Shown: positions 1-10,188 of the stretch, in pieces
How the letters are laid out: each line of letters begins with the position of its first letter
Position numbering within the stretch: the first letter of the stretch is position 1
Assembly: GCA_036873135.1 (NCBI GenBank)
Contig: JAPTYO010000008.1
Coordinates: forward strand, 30,716,761-30,780,760
Length of the DNA stretch: 64,000 nucleotides
Direction of reading: 5' to 3'
From: Clarkia xantiana subsp. parviflora
Taxonomy: Eukaryota; Streptophyta; Magnoliopsida; Myrtales; Onagraceae
Made by a program: the position numbers and the translations under genes
The notes under the pieces: generated by a model
The model's input: the letters and a program-made list of their open reading frames with translations, nothing else
Databases searched by the model: none
What the model was told of the DNA's origin: nothing

Positions 1-189
1 AACATATATAGACTATATGGTTATATAAACATGAGTAGTATTTCATACTTTTATTGTCGTGCTTGTCCCTTTGTTTTGAGTCATGCTTGCTTGGTTGTGT
101 ATGTTTTCAAAACTTGTTGTATACTCTTGTATTTGATATGGTTGTTGCCATGCCGGTTGTATACCGGTCTTAGCCTGATAGCGTGTGTA

Positions 190-760
190 TGTCGCGAGAC
201 GCTACTTGTTTGTTTGGTGCGATTTAACCACTTTCCCGATGCCTCGAGGTAGTGTTAAGGCAAGACGTTACTTGCATAATTTGGTACGTTTTAAGCCGCT
301 TACTCAATTCCTTGAGATAGCGTTTTGGTAAGACGTTACTTGCTTAATTTGGTACGTTTTAAGCCGCTTACTCAATGCCTTAAGTTAACGTTTTGGCAAG
401 ACGCTTACTTGCTTCCTAACATGCTTACTACAAAAGTTAGTGGTAACCCAAGACGTGGTGTTATGACAAGACGTTACTTGCTTGGTTTGGTACGTTTTAA
501 GCCGCTTATTCGATGCCTCGAGATAGCGTTTTGGCAATGTGCTACTTGGGGGTGCGTTTTTCCCCCGCTTGGTATTCATGGCGTTGGTGCAAGACGCTAC
601 TTGCAAATTTTTTATGCGTTTTTTCATTGTATGACCATTACTTGGCTTTTCCAAAGTAAGGTCACGACATGATCGGCTCTGCCGTAGTGCAATAACCGTT
701 ACTTGATGATTTCAATCTTACGTTGTGGCAAGACGCGACTTGCAATATTTGATGCATTTT
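190..760. repeat. Tail tandem repeat, AAGACGTTACTTG units (element B)
   Basis: Several imperfect copies of a unit of roughly 70-85 bp, each with AAGACGTTACTTG followed by TTGGTACGTTTTAAGCCGC and then a CGATGCCTCGAGATAGCG-like stretch. Related units occur at about 27,700-28,136 (C), 48,690-48,800 (E) and, inverted, at 63,760-64,000 (F). They mark the region downstream of the antisense gene in each element. No coding function is supported. Confidence 0.75.
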
Positions 761-1029
761 GGGCGTGTAGGCATAGTTCGCTATTACGACTTGTCTCATC
801 ATGGGTCTAGTCAGAGGTCATTTATTACATATGACATGCTATCCGTGGGAGGTTACTGCTACTTGACATAGTAGACTGGACATTGTGATATTCAAATATA
901 TCCTCATAGTTAGCTCCCGGGGCATATAGTAATCGCATCACATAAGTGTACGCGTCACTGTAAGGTTTGTCATCATACCTGGAGTAAATTCCAAGGTATC
1001 CATCATCCCGGTATATAAATACAGGGGTA

Positions 1030-1260
1030 TGGCGAACTTGCAATTGGTTGATTCCAAGAACGCCGCTTCAAAGAGTATCCTCCCAGTATAGAGTTACATG
1101 GGGTGTAGTGAACGTGAACTTGGTGTTTGATTCCAATCACGCCACTTCAATAAGTATCAGCCCAGTATAGAAATACCAAGGGTACACTGATCATGCCTTG
1201 GTGTTGATTCCAAGCATGTCACTTCAATAACACTGCTAGGTGATCAGCCCAAAACAGCTT
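1030..1260. repeat. Three imperfect direct repeats in element B
   Basis: A unit of about 75-100 bp containing ACTTGGTGTTGATTCCAA, then CGCCACTTCAATAAGTATC and CAGCCCAGTATAGA, occurs about three times. It is diverged and non-coding. Confidence 0.6.
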
Positions 1261-3967
1261 GGAGGTTGTATATAACCTTGATGGACGCGCGCGTCGTTGT
1301 CTAGATGCCACTACTTGGTGATTTTCCATAGTAGGGTCTGAACCGTGCTAACAGGTCGCGTCCGACCGTTAGGTAATTGGTATAGGTCAGAGGTCGTTGT
1401 AAGAAATGCCTATACATATAGCATTGCCCGTACTTGGTGTTGTTCCCGAAGTAGGACGTTTTTATAACCTGCAAGTCTTTCGCAAATTCTTTGACAATGA
1501 ATCAAGACATATGTTAGTTAAAACATATTATGTGATTATGCATCTTCATGTAGGACTGTTTACCAATCATATTGTCCATTTGGACTAGTTTATTAATGTG
1601 ACTTGGATGAACTATTCGGTCCCCGTATTGGGTTCGATTAGTTCGTTTCGTTCTCATTGGATTTTACTTCGACTAGATCAGACTATCTGAACTGGATACT
1701 TGGTTCGCGTAGTCTGTTCTATTCACATTTCTTTTTATTCCTTACCTGGGTTTTTCCGTGGAAATATTGCTTGTTACCTGGATTTTTTTTCCAAATGTGG
1801 AGGTCGCCTTTTCAAGAGCGATTCTCGTTGTTGCCAACTTTGGACGGATCGTACGGAGGGTTCCCGTTGTTTTCCCCTCTTCGTGCCTTCTTTTTAGAAG
1901 GCACAGTGTCATGCACCTATGCGTCAAGTAGTGTCGCGTGTTCGATGTCTTTATCCATCTTTCGGGAGAGTGACGAGCATTTGTTCGTGTGGCGCCCCCA
2001 AAATTGCTCGGTAGTTACACCGTGCTTATATGCCTTACGGATGATGATCCGTTTTTTGCCTTCCTGGTTAAATGCCCTTCATGTTTTGGCTCCCAACTCA
2101 TGTGTTTGGTTGAATATTCTTGCTTGCTCGAGTGCGATAGGTGTCTTCTACGGACCTTTTATTTCTTATACTTGTTCGTTTCGATCATAGTCATGTGTTT
2201 AGGTAACATCTTTCTTGGATGTACCCTTAAGGAAGAGGAAAGGGGACCTCTATTCTTTCTTCGATGGATCCCGTCTCTTCAATTGACTCATTGTAAAAGT
2301 CAGTTTGGCGTAGTATCATTGGCTTTGTGTTATTCATGTTTGGTTCATGAATGTTGTTGAGGCCTCTCGGCAAGTGTCAACTCTTGTATATATTTTTCTA
2401 CTATGCAAGTAGAATGTTGATGTTATGCATCGTTGCCTTCCCCCTTAATATGAGAGTTAGCACATTGTAGTCATTCTTCCCATGTATGTGTGTTCGATGT
2501 TTCGAACATTTACCTTGTTGAGTCATGTAGCGGTGTTCGTACTTGAGGAAGGCTTGTAATTTCATTTCCCTCTTTTTCCTTATCATCAAATTAAGACTCA
2601 CAAAGCATTGTTATATCAATTTTTTTCATATCATAGGACATAAGGTAAAAGATTACCTTTTGGTCGGCGATACTTTGTCGAGCTTAATGCGTCTCACCTT
2701 TACCTTTGAGATTTTTCAAAGGATCTAGAGGGATGTCGTTTTGACTGTGATCCTCTTCATGTTATGTTCGTGGGGTTTCCCCTATAGTAGCTATGTCTTG
2801 TAGCTCGACTTCCTTGAAAGTTGTGCTCATGTTGTGTATGTATACATTGATAAGGGATGTTGGAATGATGGGGTTCTCCCCCTTTTCCTTTGTAATAGCT
2901 TTCATTTATTCACTATTTGGCGCATGACTTTAATGGTAGGATTTTCTACCGGCGCCTCCTTCGTCAGGATTTGTCTCCTGGTTTCATTTCTTTCTGGTGA
3001 GATGGGGAAGGCAACCTTCATCATCACCCAAGTGCGAGGAACTTGGTGGAGGTGTGGGTCTAAAGTGGTGGCGCGATCTCAAATCCTCACTTTCCATGTC
3101 GTTACTCTTTCCTTGATTAGGCTTGGGGAATTTTAGGATCCTTAATGGAAGTGTATTCCCTTACTTGGGATAAGCTTGCCAGTCTTACTTGAGATTGGAG
3201 TTCTTTGGATGCTGTCACACCTCCTGGCTATTTTGTGAAATCATATAGGTCAGGTGGAGACGTTTGCCCGTGAGGGTGGGCGTTGTCCATGTGATATGGT
3301 TTCCTCAATTTTTCGGAGAGGTATGCTCACGACTGCCCCCTCTTATGTTAATATGTGATCTCTTCGTTTTGCGGGGAAGGCACGTTGCCATTTGAATGGT
3401 GCCCCCTTACTTATCAATGCGATGCGATGCCTTCCAGCAAGCTTGGTGCTAAGCTATTCTATGAAGGGTTGTAGTAAATGAGTGGTCTTTTGTGACCTTC
3501 ATGTAATTTCTTCAATAGGATGCTAAGAGCATTTGTCTCCTTTTTGAAAGTGAACTTCCAATCCTGACCATCTCTGTGTAGGTCAACAAACCGTCTATAG
3601 TTGGCGTGATACCCACTGTAACTAGTGGAGCTCATTTGGAGTATATTAGGCGGGCGGACGCCTTGTAAGTGGGATGGTTGTGATTGGGCACGTCATAAGA
3701 CGTGATGGTATTGTGTATGGTACTTCATAAGGCATGTCGTATTGGAATCCATGGGATGGTATTCCTTGTTGAAACCTCTTAGATATTGCTTGAAAGCGTA
3801 GTAGAAGACGGCGTTGAGGACACATCTCAAGGTAGGCGCGTTGGCCCGGCCAGTTATAGTGGCGGCGGTATAGCACAACGTGGCGCTCCATTACTTATCT
3901 TTACTATGTCATCCCTCAGTGTCATGGAGTTGAACTTTTTTTATGATAGTCACTTATTTGATATTCA

Positions 3968-4262
3968 GACATGATAGCCGCTCCAAGGGGCTTGGACGCG
4001 ATAGCCACTTAGCAATATGCGAACATGATGGTCGCTTCGAGATGTGCGGACGTGATAGCCGCTTCGCAATGTACATGTGATGACTACTTAGTAATACGTG
4101 GACATGATAGCCGCTTCGCGACGTGCGGACGTGATAGCCGCTTCGAGTGTTTGGTCATGATAAAAACTTAGTAATACGCGAACATGATTGCCGCTTTGCG
4201 ACGTGCAAACGTTGTAGCCGGTTTGCAATGTGCTGACGTGATGACCGCTTCGAGGTGTGGAC
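3968..4262. repeat. Short tandem repeat, ACGTGATAGCCGCTTCG
   Basis: About ten degenerate copies of a roughly 24-27-bp unit with core GGACGTGATAGCCGCTTCG lie between the gag-sized gap and the primer site of element B. In element orientation this is the leader region. Open frames across it are by-products of the repeat. Confidence 0.7.
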
Positions 4263-4426
4263 GCTTGGAGGTGCGCTCGCTTGGAGGATTCCACATTTTC
4301 TGCCAGTGACGTTTTTCTTTGTCCGTCACACTGATTTCCCTTTCTTTAGGATACTCGACCACCAATTTTTAGGGAGTGGCGGAGTACTATTGCTCGTGCT
4401 CATGGTTTTCTTGTAATAGCTTTTTA

Positions 4427-4449
4427 TTCGAATCGTGAAACGGCGCCAA
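4427..4449 (-). other. Primer binding site of element B
   Basis: On the minus strand, TTGGCGCCGTTTCACGATTC directly follows the LTR. TGGCGCCG is complementary to a tRNA 3' end including CCA. On the plus strand, TTCGAATC at 4,427-4,434 looks like the remains of a T-loop, so the match may extend beyond the usual 18 nt, although the middle bases are diverged. Confidence 0.7.
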
Positions 4450-4981
4450 TGATGGATCAAGCTCGTCGGGGTTCCGGTCTTGACGGCCTTGCATCGAGTC
4501 GTGATCCCCTTGTTACTCGTGTTTCGTTTTCTCTGTTCCTTTCCTCGATTACCTGCACAAGGGGTAATCCGGGGGAGGGGGGAGTGTCTGGCGAACCCTC
4601 TCCTCTACTAAAACGAGAGTTCGGTTTTAGAGAGATAAAGCTAGAGAGAAGTCAGAGCACCGATCTTCAACTGGAGATCAAGTTATAAATGAAGGATATA
4701 GGGTCCTATTTATAGAGTTTGGAATTTTGGCACCGAAGAGGCCCACATTTACGGTGGGGCGCGTGTAAAAGTATGATAGGTATGGTGTGCGCGTAACCCG
4801 GGTGTTGATCACACGGGCATCAGGGGCTAACGCGGGACGCGCCGACCTTGTTAAAACCGGACTAGTCCGGTTCGGGAGGACTAGCGCGTAGTTTTGAAGG
4901 GTCTCGGCCACTTACCATGTTCGGGTCGACGGTGCGATCAAGTCGAACCTTAGTGAGGTCCAATCGGGTGTATATCCATCA
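4450..4981 (-). repeat. 5' LTR of element B (532 bp)
   Basis: The LTR starts (minus strand) TGATGGATAT at 4,981 and ends ATCCATCA at 4,450, giving TG...CA ends with an 8-bp terminal inverted repeat. It carries a TATA-like CTATAAATAGG near 4,708-4,720 and the AGAGAAGTCAGAGC / CCCTCTCC block shared with the LTRs of C, E and F. The primer site adjoins the 3' end, which fixes the orientation. I did not find its partner LTR; it would lie left of the window. Confidence 0.8.
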
Positions 4982-5760
4982 TCTCCCATCGATTTTTTAT
5001 TTGATCGTATCCCCAATCTCTCCCATCCTAAATTCTCTTCCTCCCTAATTATAATCAAATCCACCCTCTTCCTTCCCCCATCTCCTTCGATGTCTACCCA
5101 GTCCCCTAACTAAATTACTCGTTTTATTCTACCTCATCCTTGCCGCAGCAGCATCGCTTGAAAATAGGGTTCTAGATCCTTCTTATCTGATAAGATCACG
5201 CACAGGAAAACAGTAGCCAGGAGAGAGAAAGCTAGAGAGGTAGAGAAAAACAAGAAACTTGAAAGTTTTTCTTAAGCACAGAGGCTCCATGCTCGTTGAT
5301 TAAGGTTTAATTCGAACTAGTTTCGCCTGGTGATTTCTAATTAGGCTTAGTTTTTAGGGTTATTAAACCATCAAGTGTTCAGAGTGGGTTTCGACCTCCA
5401 TTTGTCTCCGTTGCATTCTCTGTGTCCGTTGATAGAGCTGCAGATTTATTTTTAGTATGTTGGTTGCGTTGCAGGAGCTTGAAGCTTCTTTGTGGTTTGA
5501 TGGACGAGATCTAGGAGAGACCGGTGGAAGCTGCTCTTGAAGGCTAAGAGGACTCAACTTTTACGCGAACCTTGATCTTAGATGGCGCTGTCAAATGCCT
5601 CCATGGTCGGCTGCCTCAACCGGCCGTTCTTGAGAAGTTCCAGAACCTTCAGCACCTTTCGAATGGATTAAGTCATTAAGAAAACAGGTTCCAAATTGGA
5701 GTTTTGGGTGGTGGGGAGGAAGACTTAGAGGAGAATGACTCTAGGGAAGTGGTTGATAAT
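4982..5760. other. Unique flank hit by element A; possible gene remnant
   Basis: This 779-bp stretch separates the B LTR from element A. It includes pyrimidine-rich sequence resembling a plant 5' UTR (5,000-5,110), an ATG at 5,090 without a long frame, and an acidic-coding-looking end (GAGGAAGACTTAGAGGAGAA near 5,719-5,738). Element A split this sequence at an ATAAT target, and the flank continues at 9,616 with more acidic codons. It may be a decayed or captured gene. I cannot identify a product. Confidence 0.35.
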
Positions 5761-6412
5761 TGTTGGATCACGGCGGGAACTCCGGTTACGGTGACGGATT
5801 CCTTAGCTCCTTGCAATCCTGCAGAAGGGGAATAGAGGGCGGTGGCCCAGAATCCCTCTCCGATGCTTAACGTAAGTACGGTGGTCAACAGATCAAGCAA
5901 GCAGTATTTGTGTGTATGTCAAAAAACGTAACCCTAATCTGGAATAACTTCCCTCCTTTTATAGAGGAAAGGCTATCCCAGTTACCTGATTAGGCGGTTG
6001 GATTGTGATCCACTATCCCACATATCTCGTCGTATATCTTGCCACGTATCTTGTACAGTTATTCGTATCCCACATATCTCGCTCATTATACCACTACTGT
6101 GATCATGGCGAGATTTCCGGGATTGTGCTCTTACTGGCGAGTCTCGATCATTATCGGAGACTCCCAAGTTACATCGTTGAGGATTCGGTGTCGGGGAGTG
6201 GTATCAACTCCCATGTCGGGACCGACTACGTCCAGGTCCGATATCTTCGGGACTCTTCCCTATCGGAGCCACACCTGCTCGGGGCCATTCAATGTCGGGG
6301 CCTCCTTCCGTCGGAGCCCTTGGCCTTCCAGCAGCCCAGCTCCTAGCTCACCAGGCCTAGTCGCCGTTTGCCAATCGTTAAGGGGCCTAACGGCCTTCGC
6401 CGGGGCCCATCA
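5761..6412 (-). repeat. 3' LTR of element A (652 bp)
   Basis: Direct repeat of 8,959-9,610. Being next to the polypurine tract makes it the 3' LTR of a minus-strand element. A TATA-like CTATAAAAGG (minus strand) lies near 5,958-5,967. Confidence 0.93.
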
Positions 6413-6424
6413 TTTGCCCCCAAG
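6413..6424 (-). other. Polypurine tract of element A
   Basis: TTTGCCCCCAAG on the plus strand reads CTTGGGGGCAAA on the minus strand and abuts the LTR start. This is the expected plus-strand-synthesis primer and confirms minus orientation. Confidence 0.85.
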
Positions 6425-6845
6425 ACGTGAGGGACTTATCGTGCGTCGCGTCTTTTAATATCGGACCCCTCCACATCCCAGTCGGGGGTCTTTATTTGAA
6501 ACGTTGGAGGCCATTGCCTTACTTTTGTCGGAGGCCTTTGCCTTGGATCTCTTCAAGATCCTTTGGGATCCTACTTGGATTCGAGGGGGTTTCTTGATCA
6601 GACCAGCATTAAATGCTGATAGGAAGTGAAGGAACGTTTCGGGTTCCGCGCGCCTGCTTTCTGAAAAAGCACTTTTCAACCGCCCCGGTACGTCATTACT
6701 CTTGTCTTATCTGTCCCATGCGTCCTGACGGTTCAGATTAAAACCGTTTCGCCTTCTTTGAATTAACGCGTTTTCCTTTGGACGATTCTGATTGAGTGGT
6801 TTTGAATTCTACGGTTCAGATTGCCCACCCCTTCAGTTCTCCTTC

Positions 6846-6995
6846 CTTCTCTTATAAAACCCTAACCCCAAACACTGTTTCACCTTTCTTTTACCTCCTC
6901 TTCTCTGCGATCCCAAGAGCTTTGATTCTCCAGATTTCGAGTTTTCACCGGCGCTTCAAGCACTTCGAATTTTTCCGATCAAGCCTTCAGTCACT
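6846..6995 (+). promoter_or_regulatory. Putative promoter and 5' UTR of the antisense gene in A
   Basis: TTATAAAA at 6,852-6,859 is followed by AAACCCTAACCCC, a telo-box-like motif common in plant promoters, then a pyrimidine-rich leader, with an ATG at 6,996 about 140 bp downstream. The promoter lies inside the element and faces away from the LTR promoters, so the antisense gene could be expressed independently of the retroelement RNA. Confidence 0.5.
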
Positions 6996-8910
6996 ATGTC
7001 TGGTAAGATTCTTCTCCTTATTATTCTTTTCCTTTTCATCTTTGATCTTCTTAGGTTTCAATTTTTTCCTCCTTCCTTCCCTCGACGATTTTCAGCCGAG
7101 GGATCTGCCACTGTTGGGCCACCTTTCGTCTTCAAGTATCTCAAGAACTTGCTTGCGCCTATTAACTACGATAGGGCTTGTATAGAGTGTGGTATCTTCG
7201 AATCCTCCTTCGGGGCCCGCTATCCCTACGAGCAATCCCAGTTCAGTCCTCGTGACGCTCGGATTACGCTCCCCAAAGGAGATGAGGTGTTCATCTCCCC
7301 AGGGCAAATTCGTGCGGGAATCCGACTCCCTTTCTGTCCGAGTTGGGTGGAGCTGTGCAACCATTACAAGACTTACCCCACGACCTTCTCCCCACACGCA
7401 ATCCGTACATGGATTGCCTTCCAAGTGTGGTGTGATATCAACAAAGAAGATTGGAGCTACACTCTGGAGCTTTGGCGGGTCCTCTACAAGATGACCTGTA
7501 ATAAGGATGGTATCTGCTCCTTCACCCCCCGCCAACCCGAGGGACCGACGAGCAGTATAAGGAGCTGGGCTGGGATAGGAAGGTGTCCTGGAGGATTTGC
7601 AAGGAACGGGCCATCATCCATGATAAGGGGCATGACAATGCCAATTGGAAAGAACAATATTTCTTCATCAAACCTGGTCCCATCGAGTGGCCGAAGACCG
7701 TCGTGGAGTCTGATCCTCCTGTGCCTTTCCGTTCGTGGTCGGAGCAGACCAAGAGGGCCTTGATGCTTATCCAGGCCCGTCGCTGGGAGGAGGGGTATCA
7801 GCCCTTCGAGGCCACTTCTGTCACCGACCAACAGCGGATCAAAATTTCCATTATGCTGATTGATCCCAAGGCCGGGGGAAAAATTCATGATGGCGTTTCC
7901 AATGTAATTCTCTGGGTAATCTTCTAATTATTTCTTGTTTCCACTGCTTACAGCCCCTCGATCATCGCTGACCGCCCGTCTGTTTCAGGAGGATACCGAT
8001 GCCTCCCATTCGCTGAAGCGCAAGAAGAAGTCCTCCCATCGAAAGACTTCTGCCACGTCGGGGCCGTCTCGGAAGAAGGCGAAGACCTCCGAGGCCCCAG
8101 GGTCTGCCCCCACCTCCGAGGGGCGGACTAATACGGATGTGGTCAGGGCCGCCTTCAACGTCCGCTCCGAAAAGGAAGGTAAGGAAGTTTTTCGTGCTAT
8201 AAAGAGATATAGAGAGTTGGTACCTCAAGACCTTCAAGCCTCCGATATGGAAGGGCGGATTAGGGATGTCAGGAATATCCTCCGAGGGGAAACTCCACAT
8301 GTTCTCGAAGCGGGTTATTACGACTTTTTCGGCCAAGAGAGATATATGGAGCGTTGTTTAATTTGGCACACCGATATCGATTTACTTCCTCATCTTATTC
8401 GCTCCGCTGCAGGTCCCGCGGACGTCGCCCCTGCTGCACCTGCCTCAGACCCCGCGCCTGCAGCGGAGCCGGTGGTGGAAGATGCCCCGGCGGAAGTCCG
8501 TGGTGAATTCGGTCGGGTGACCAGCTTGGAGGACTCCCCCTCCGAGGATCAAGCTGAGGAGGAAGGCCTAATCCTCCGAGGAAAATCGAGGTCGACTCCT
8601 GCTAAGTCACCTGGTAGGAAGACGTCTCCACTCCCCATCACGCCACCATCGTCACCCGCACCGCCATCGTCACCAGTTAGGGGCGCGACCCCCGAAGCCC
8701 GAATAAGTGAAGATGGGGGGGCTCGCCTGGTAGTTCCTCCATTCCCCTTGGATGGAGACTACTACCAGGCCTTCTCTTCGGACCAGAGCGCCGAGCCTTG
8801 GAGACCGGTGGAGTCCCTTCGGGGGATTCCTCTACATCGGGGGTGTCAGGAGAAGAACCTGGCCTTGCACTTGGTATCGGGGCTCGATCCTTGCACTTGG
8901 TGTCAGGACT
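6996..8910 (+). CDS. Antisense gene of A: putative gypsy-type transposon protein
   Basis: Role unknown. The gene reads against the LTR element that carries it. The N-terminal part has the block GIRLPFCPSWVELCNHYKT, then TWIAFQVWCDI and, further on, WKEQYFFIKPG...IEWPKTV. Corresponding blocks occur in the genes of C and E, and the pattern fits the plant family 'putative gypsy type transposon' (Pfam PF04195; from memory, not searched). Exon 1 may be just ATGTCTG (6,996-7,002), followed by a GT...AG intron at 7,003-7,095, but that intron is 93 nt with no stop, so reading through is also possible. The frame shifts by one between about 7,522 and 7,545, near a run of C, and a second intron is likely at about 7,885-7,988. 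The downstream part (from 7,990) has a basic KRKKKSSHRK segment and a Pro/Ser/Ala-rich low-complexity region. The C-terminal coiled coil of C and E is missing, and the frame runs into the primer site. Exon limits are uncertain and it may be a pseudogene. Confidence 0.6.
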
Positions 8911-8911
8911 T

Positions 8912-8957
8912 CTTTTTAACCGTGTGGTCGTGGGTTCGATTCCCACAGACGGCGCCA
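8912..8957 (+). other. tRNA 3' half fossilised at the primer site of A
   Basis: The plus strand next to the right LTR reads as the 3' half of a tRNA. It has a T-loop-like CTTTTTAA at 8,912-8,919, anticodon-stem remains, a TGGTC variable loop, a perfect T arm (GTGGG TTCGATT CCCAC), acceptor strand AGACGGC, discriminator G and CCA ending at 8,957. On the element strand this is a primer site complementary to about 46 nt instead of the usual 18. The TTT in the loop suggests tRNA-Lys(UUU); that identity is from memory. No 5' half is present, so this is not a tRNA gene. Confidence 0.75.
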
Positions 8958-8958
8958 A

Positions 8959-9610
8959 TGTTGGATCACGGCGGGAACTCCGGTTACGGTGACGGATTCC
9001 TTAGCTCCTCGCAATCCTGCAGAAGGGGAATAGAGGGCGGTGGCCCAGAATCCCTCTCCGATGCTTAACGTAAGTACGGTGGTCAACAGATCAAGCAAGC
9101 AGTATTTGTGTGTATGTCAAAAAACGTAACCCTAATCTGGAATAACTTCCCTCCTTTTATAGAGGAAAGGCTATCCCAGTTACCTGATTAGGCGGTTGGA
9201 TTGTGATCCACTATCCCACATATCTCGCCGTATATCTTGCCACGTATCTTGTACAGTTATTCGTATCCCACATATCTCGCCCATTATACCACTACTGTGA
9301 TCATGGCGAGATTTCCGGGATTGTGCTCTTACTGGCGAGTCTCGATCATTATCAGAGACTCCCAAGTTACATCGTTGAGGATTCGGTGTCGGGGAGTGGT
9401 ATCAACTCCCATGTCGGGACCGACTACGTCCAGGTCCGATATCTTCGGGACTCTTCCCTATCGGAGCCATACCTGCTCGGGGCCATTCAATGTCGGGGCC
9501 TCCTTCCGTCGGAGCCCTTGGCCTTCCAGCAGCCCAGCTCCTAGCTCACCAGGCCTAGTCGCCGTTTGCCAATCGTTAAGGGGCCTAACGGCCTTCGCCG
9601 GGGCCCATCA
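8959..9610 (-). repeat. 5' LTR of element A (652 bp)
   Basis: Partner of 5,761-6,412, with five transitions between them by eye. The primer site adjoins its left end, so this is the 5' LTR on the minus strand. A TATA-like CTATAAAAGG (minus strand) lies near 9,156-9,165. Confidence 0.93.
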
Positions 9611-9738
9611 ATAATGATGATGATGTGGCAGTGGTACAATGAGATTGATGACAATGATGATGAAGATGGTGTGGAAAATGATGAGAATGAAGATGAGGAA
9701 GTGGCTGCAGCGCTCTCAGACTGTAGGGTTTGCAATTG
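9611..9738 (+). pseudogene. Acidic coding-like fragment after element A
   Basis: After the ATAAT duplication, a short frame from about 9,641 encodes EIDDNDDEDGVENDENEDEE, then about 11 more residues, and stops at 9,738. An acidic stretch also precedes element A on its left side (about 5,719-5,755). Element A therefore probably inserted into an Asp/Glu-rich sequence, but the frames do not join cleanly. The product is unknown; it could be simple-sequence GAT repeats rather than a gene. Confidence 0.3.
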
Positions 9739-10188
9739 ATATTTTTTTTGTTATGGAGTTCTAACCGGTGAACCGACGAACCGATCAGTCCGTTCAGAAC
9801 CGGTCGGTTCTCTGAAAATCGGGTTTTTGAACCGAATTCACTTATGTCCTCTGCTTTGCTCGAACCGGACTATTGTAAGTACTATTCCAGTTCGAACGCG
9901 GACCGACCGCCGGTCCGGTTGAATAATAGTAACTACATAATAAAAAGGAATGACGCGTCAACTCTGGCGGCCTTGGCAGACAGAGTTGGACTTCATACCA
10001 AGGGCGTGCTCTTGCTCTTGCATTCCACCACTTTTCCTTACTCTCCTTCGAAACCTTCACGAACTTTCCTTTCTCTCTCCTCTTTTTCCTCTTTAAATCT
10101 ATAACCCCATCATTTCTCTCTCCTCTTCGTTAAGATCATTTTCCCCTTTTCCCTTCCCCCACCTCCTGTCCCTCCCCTGCCGCAAGCA
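9739..10188 (+). promoter_or_regulatory. Upstream region of the ATL gene
   Basis: 9,755-9,925 is rich in ACCGG/CCGAAC-type words (for example GAACCGGTCGGTTC), a diverged low-complexity element similar to 53,790-54,065. From about 10,020 the sequence becomes a C/T-rich leader typical of plant 5' UTRs, ending at the ATG at 10,189. A weak TTTAAATCTATAA at about 10,092-10,104 could act as a TATA region. There is no further support. Confidence 0.4.

Larger units (their letters stand above)
1..4981 (-). mobile_element. Partial Tat-like LTR element B (5' LTR, leader, tail)
   Basis: A minus-strand LTR retroelement enters from the left window edge and ends with its 5' LTR at 4,450-4,981. The primer site lies on the left side of that LTR, so the body extends leftwards. 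Positions 1-800 resemble the 3' tail of elements C and E (the segment with the AAGACGYTACTTG motif). Between 1,400 and 3,960 I see no recognisable gag, protease or polymerase on either strand, only short open frames; the coding part is lost or too decayed to identify. By comparison with C and E, the antisense gene of this copy would lie just left of the window. Assignment to the Tat lineage is inference from its relatives here. Confidence 0.6.
5761..9610 (-). mobile_element. Complete non-autonomous LTR element A with antisense gene
   Basis: This 3,850-bp element is flanked by a perfect ATAAT duplication (5,756-5,760 and 9,611-9,615). Its two 652-bp LTRs have TG...CA ends and differ at only five positions by eye, all transitions, so the insertion is young. 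The primer site (TGGCGCCGTCTGTGGG, minus strand) adjoins the right LTR and a polypurine tract (GGGGGCAAA, minus strand) adjoins the left LTR, so the element reads on the minus strand. No gag, protease, reverse transcriptase or integrase is present. The interior carries a plus-strand gene related to the antisense genes in C and E. It must have moved with enzymes from another element. A similar antisense ORF is known from Tat-lineage Ty3/gypsy elements; placing A there is inference. Confidence 0.9.

Noticed and set aside
2834..3136. 100-codon plus-strand frame in element B
   Set aside because: No motif, no neighbour support, and it lies in a decayed region of a minus-strand element.
6850..6870. 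Telomere repeat (AAACCCTAACCCC)
   Set aside because: Only one unit and a half, positioned at a TATA box; a telo-box in a promoter is more likely.
8912..8957. Functional tRNA gene
   Set aside because: Only the 3' half is present; upstream sequence has no D arm or 5' acceptor strand, and the CCA is encoded, which plant nuclear tRNA genes lack.
8677..8958. Minus-strand protein starting MAPSVGIEPTTTRLKRSP
   Set aside because: This phrase is the translation of the tRNA-complementary primer site; the frame is antisense to a better-supported gene.
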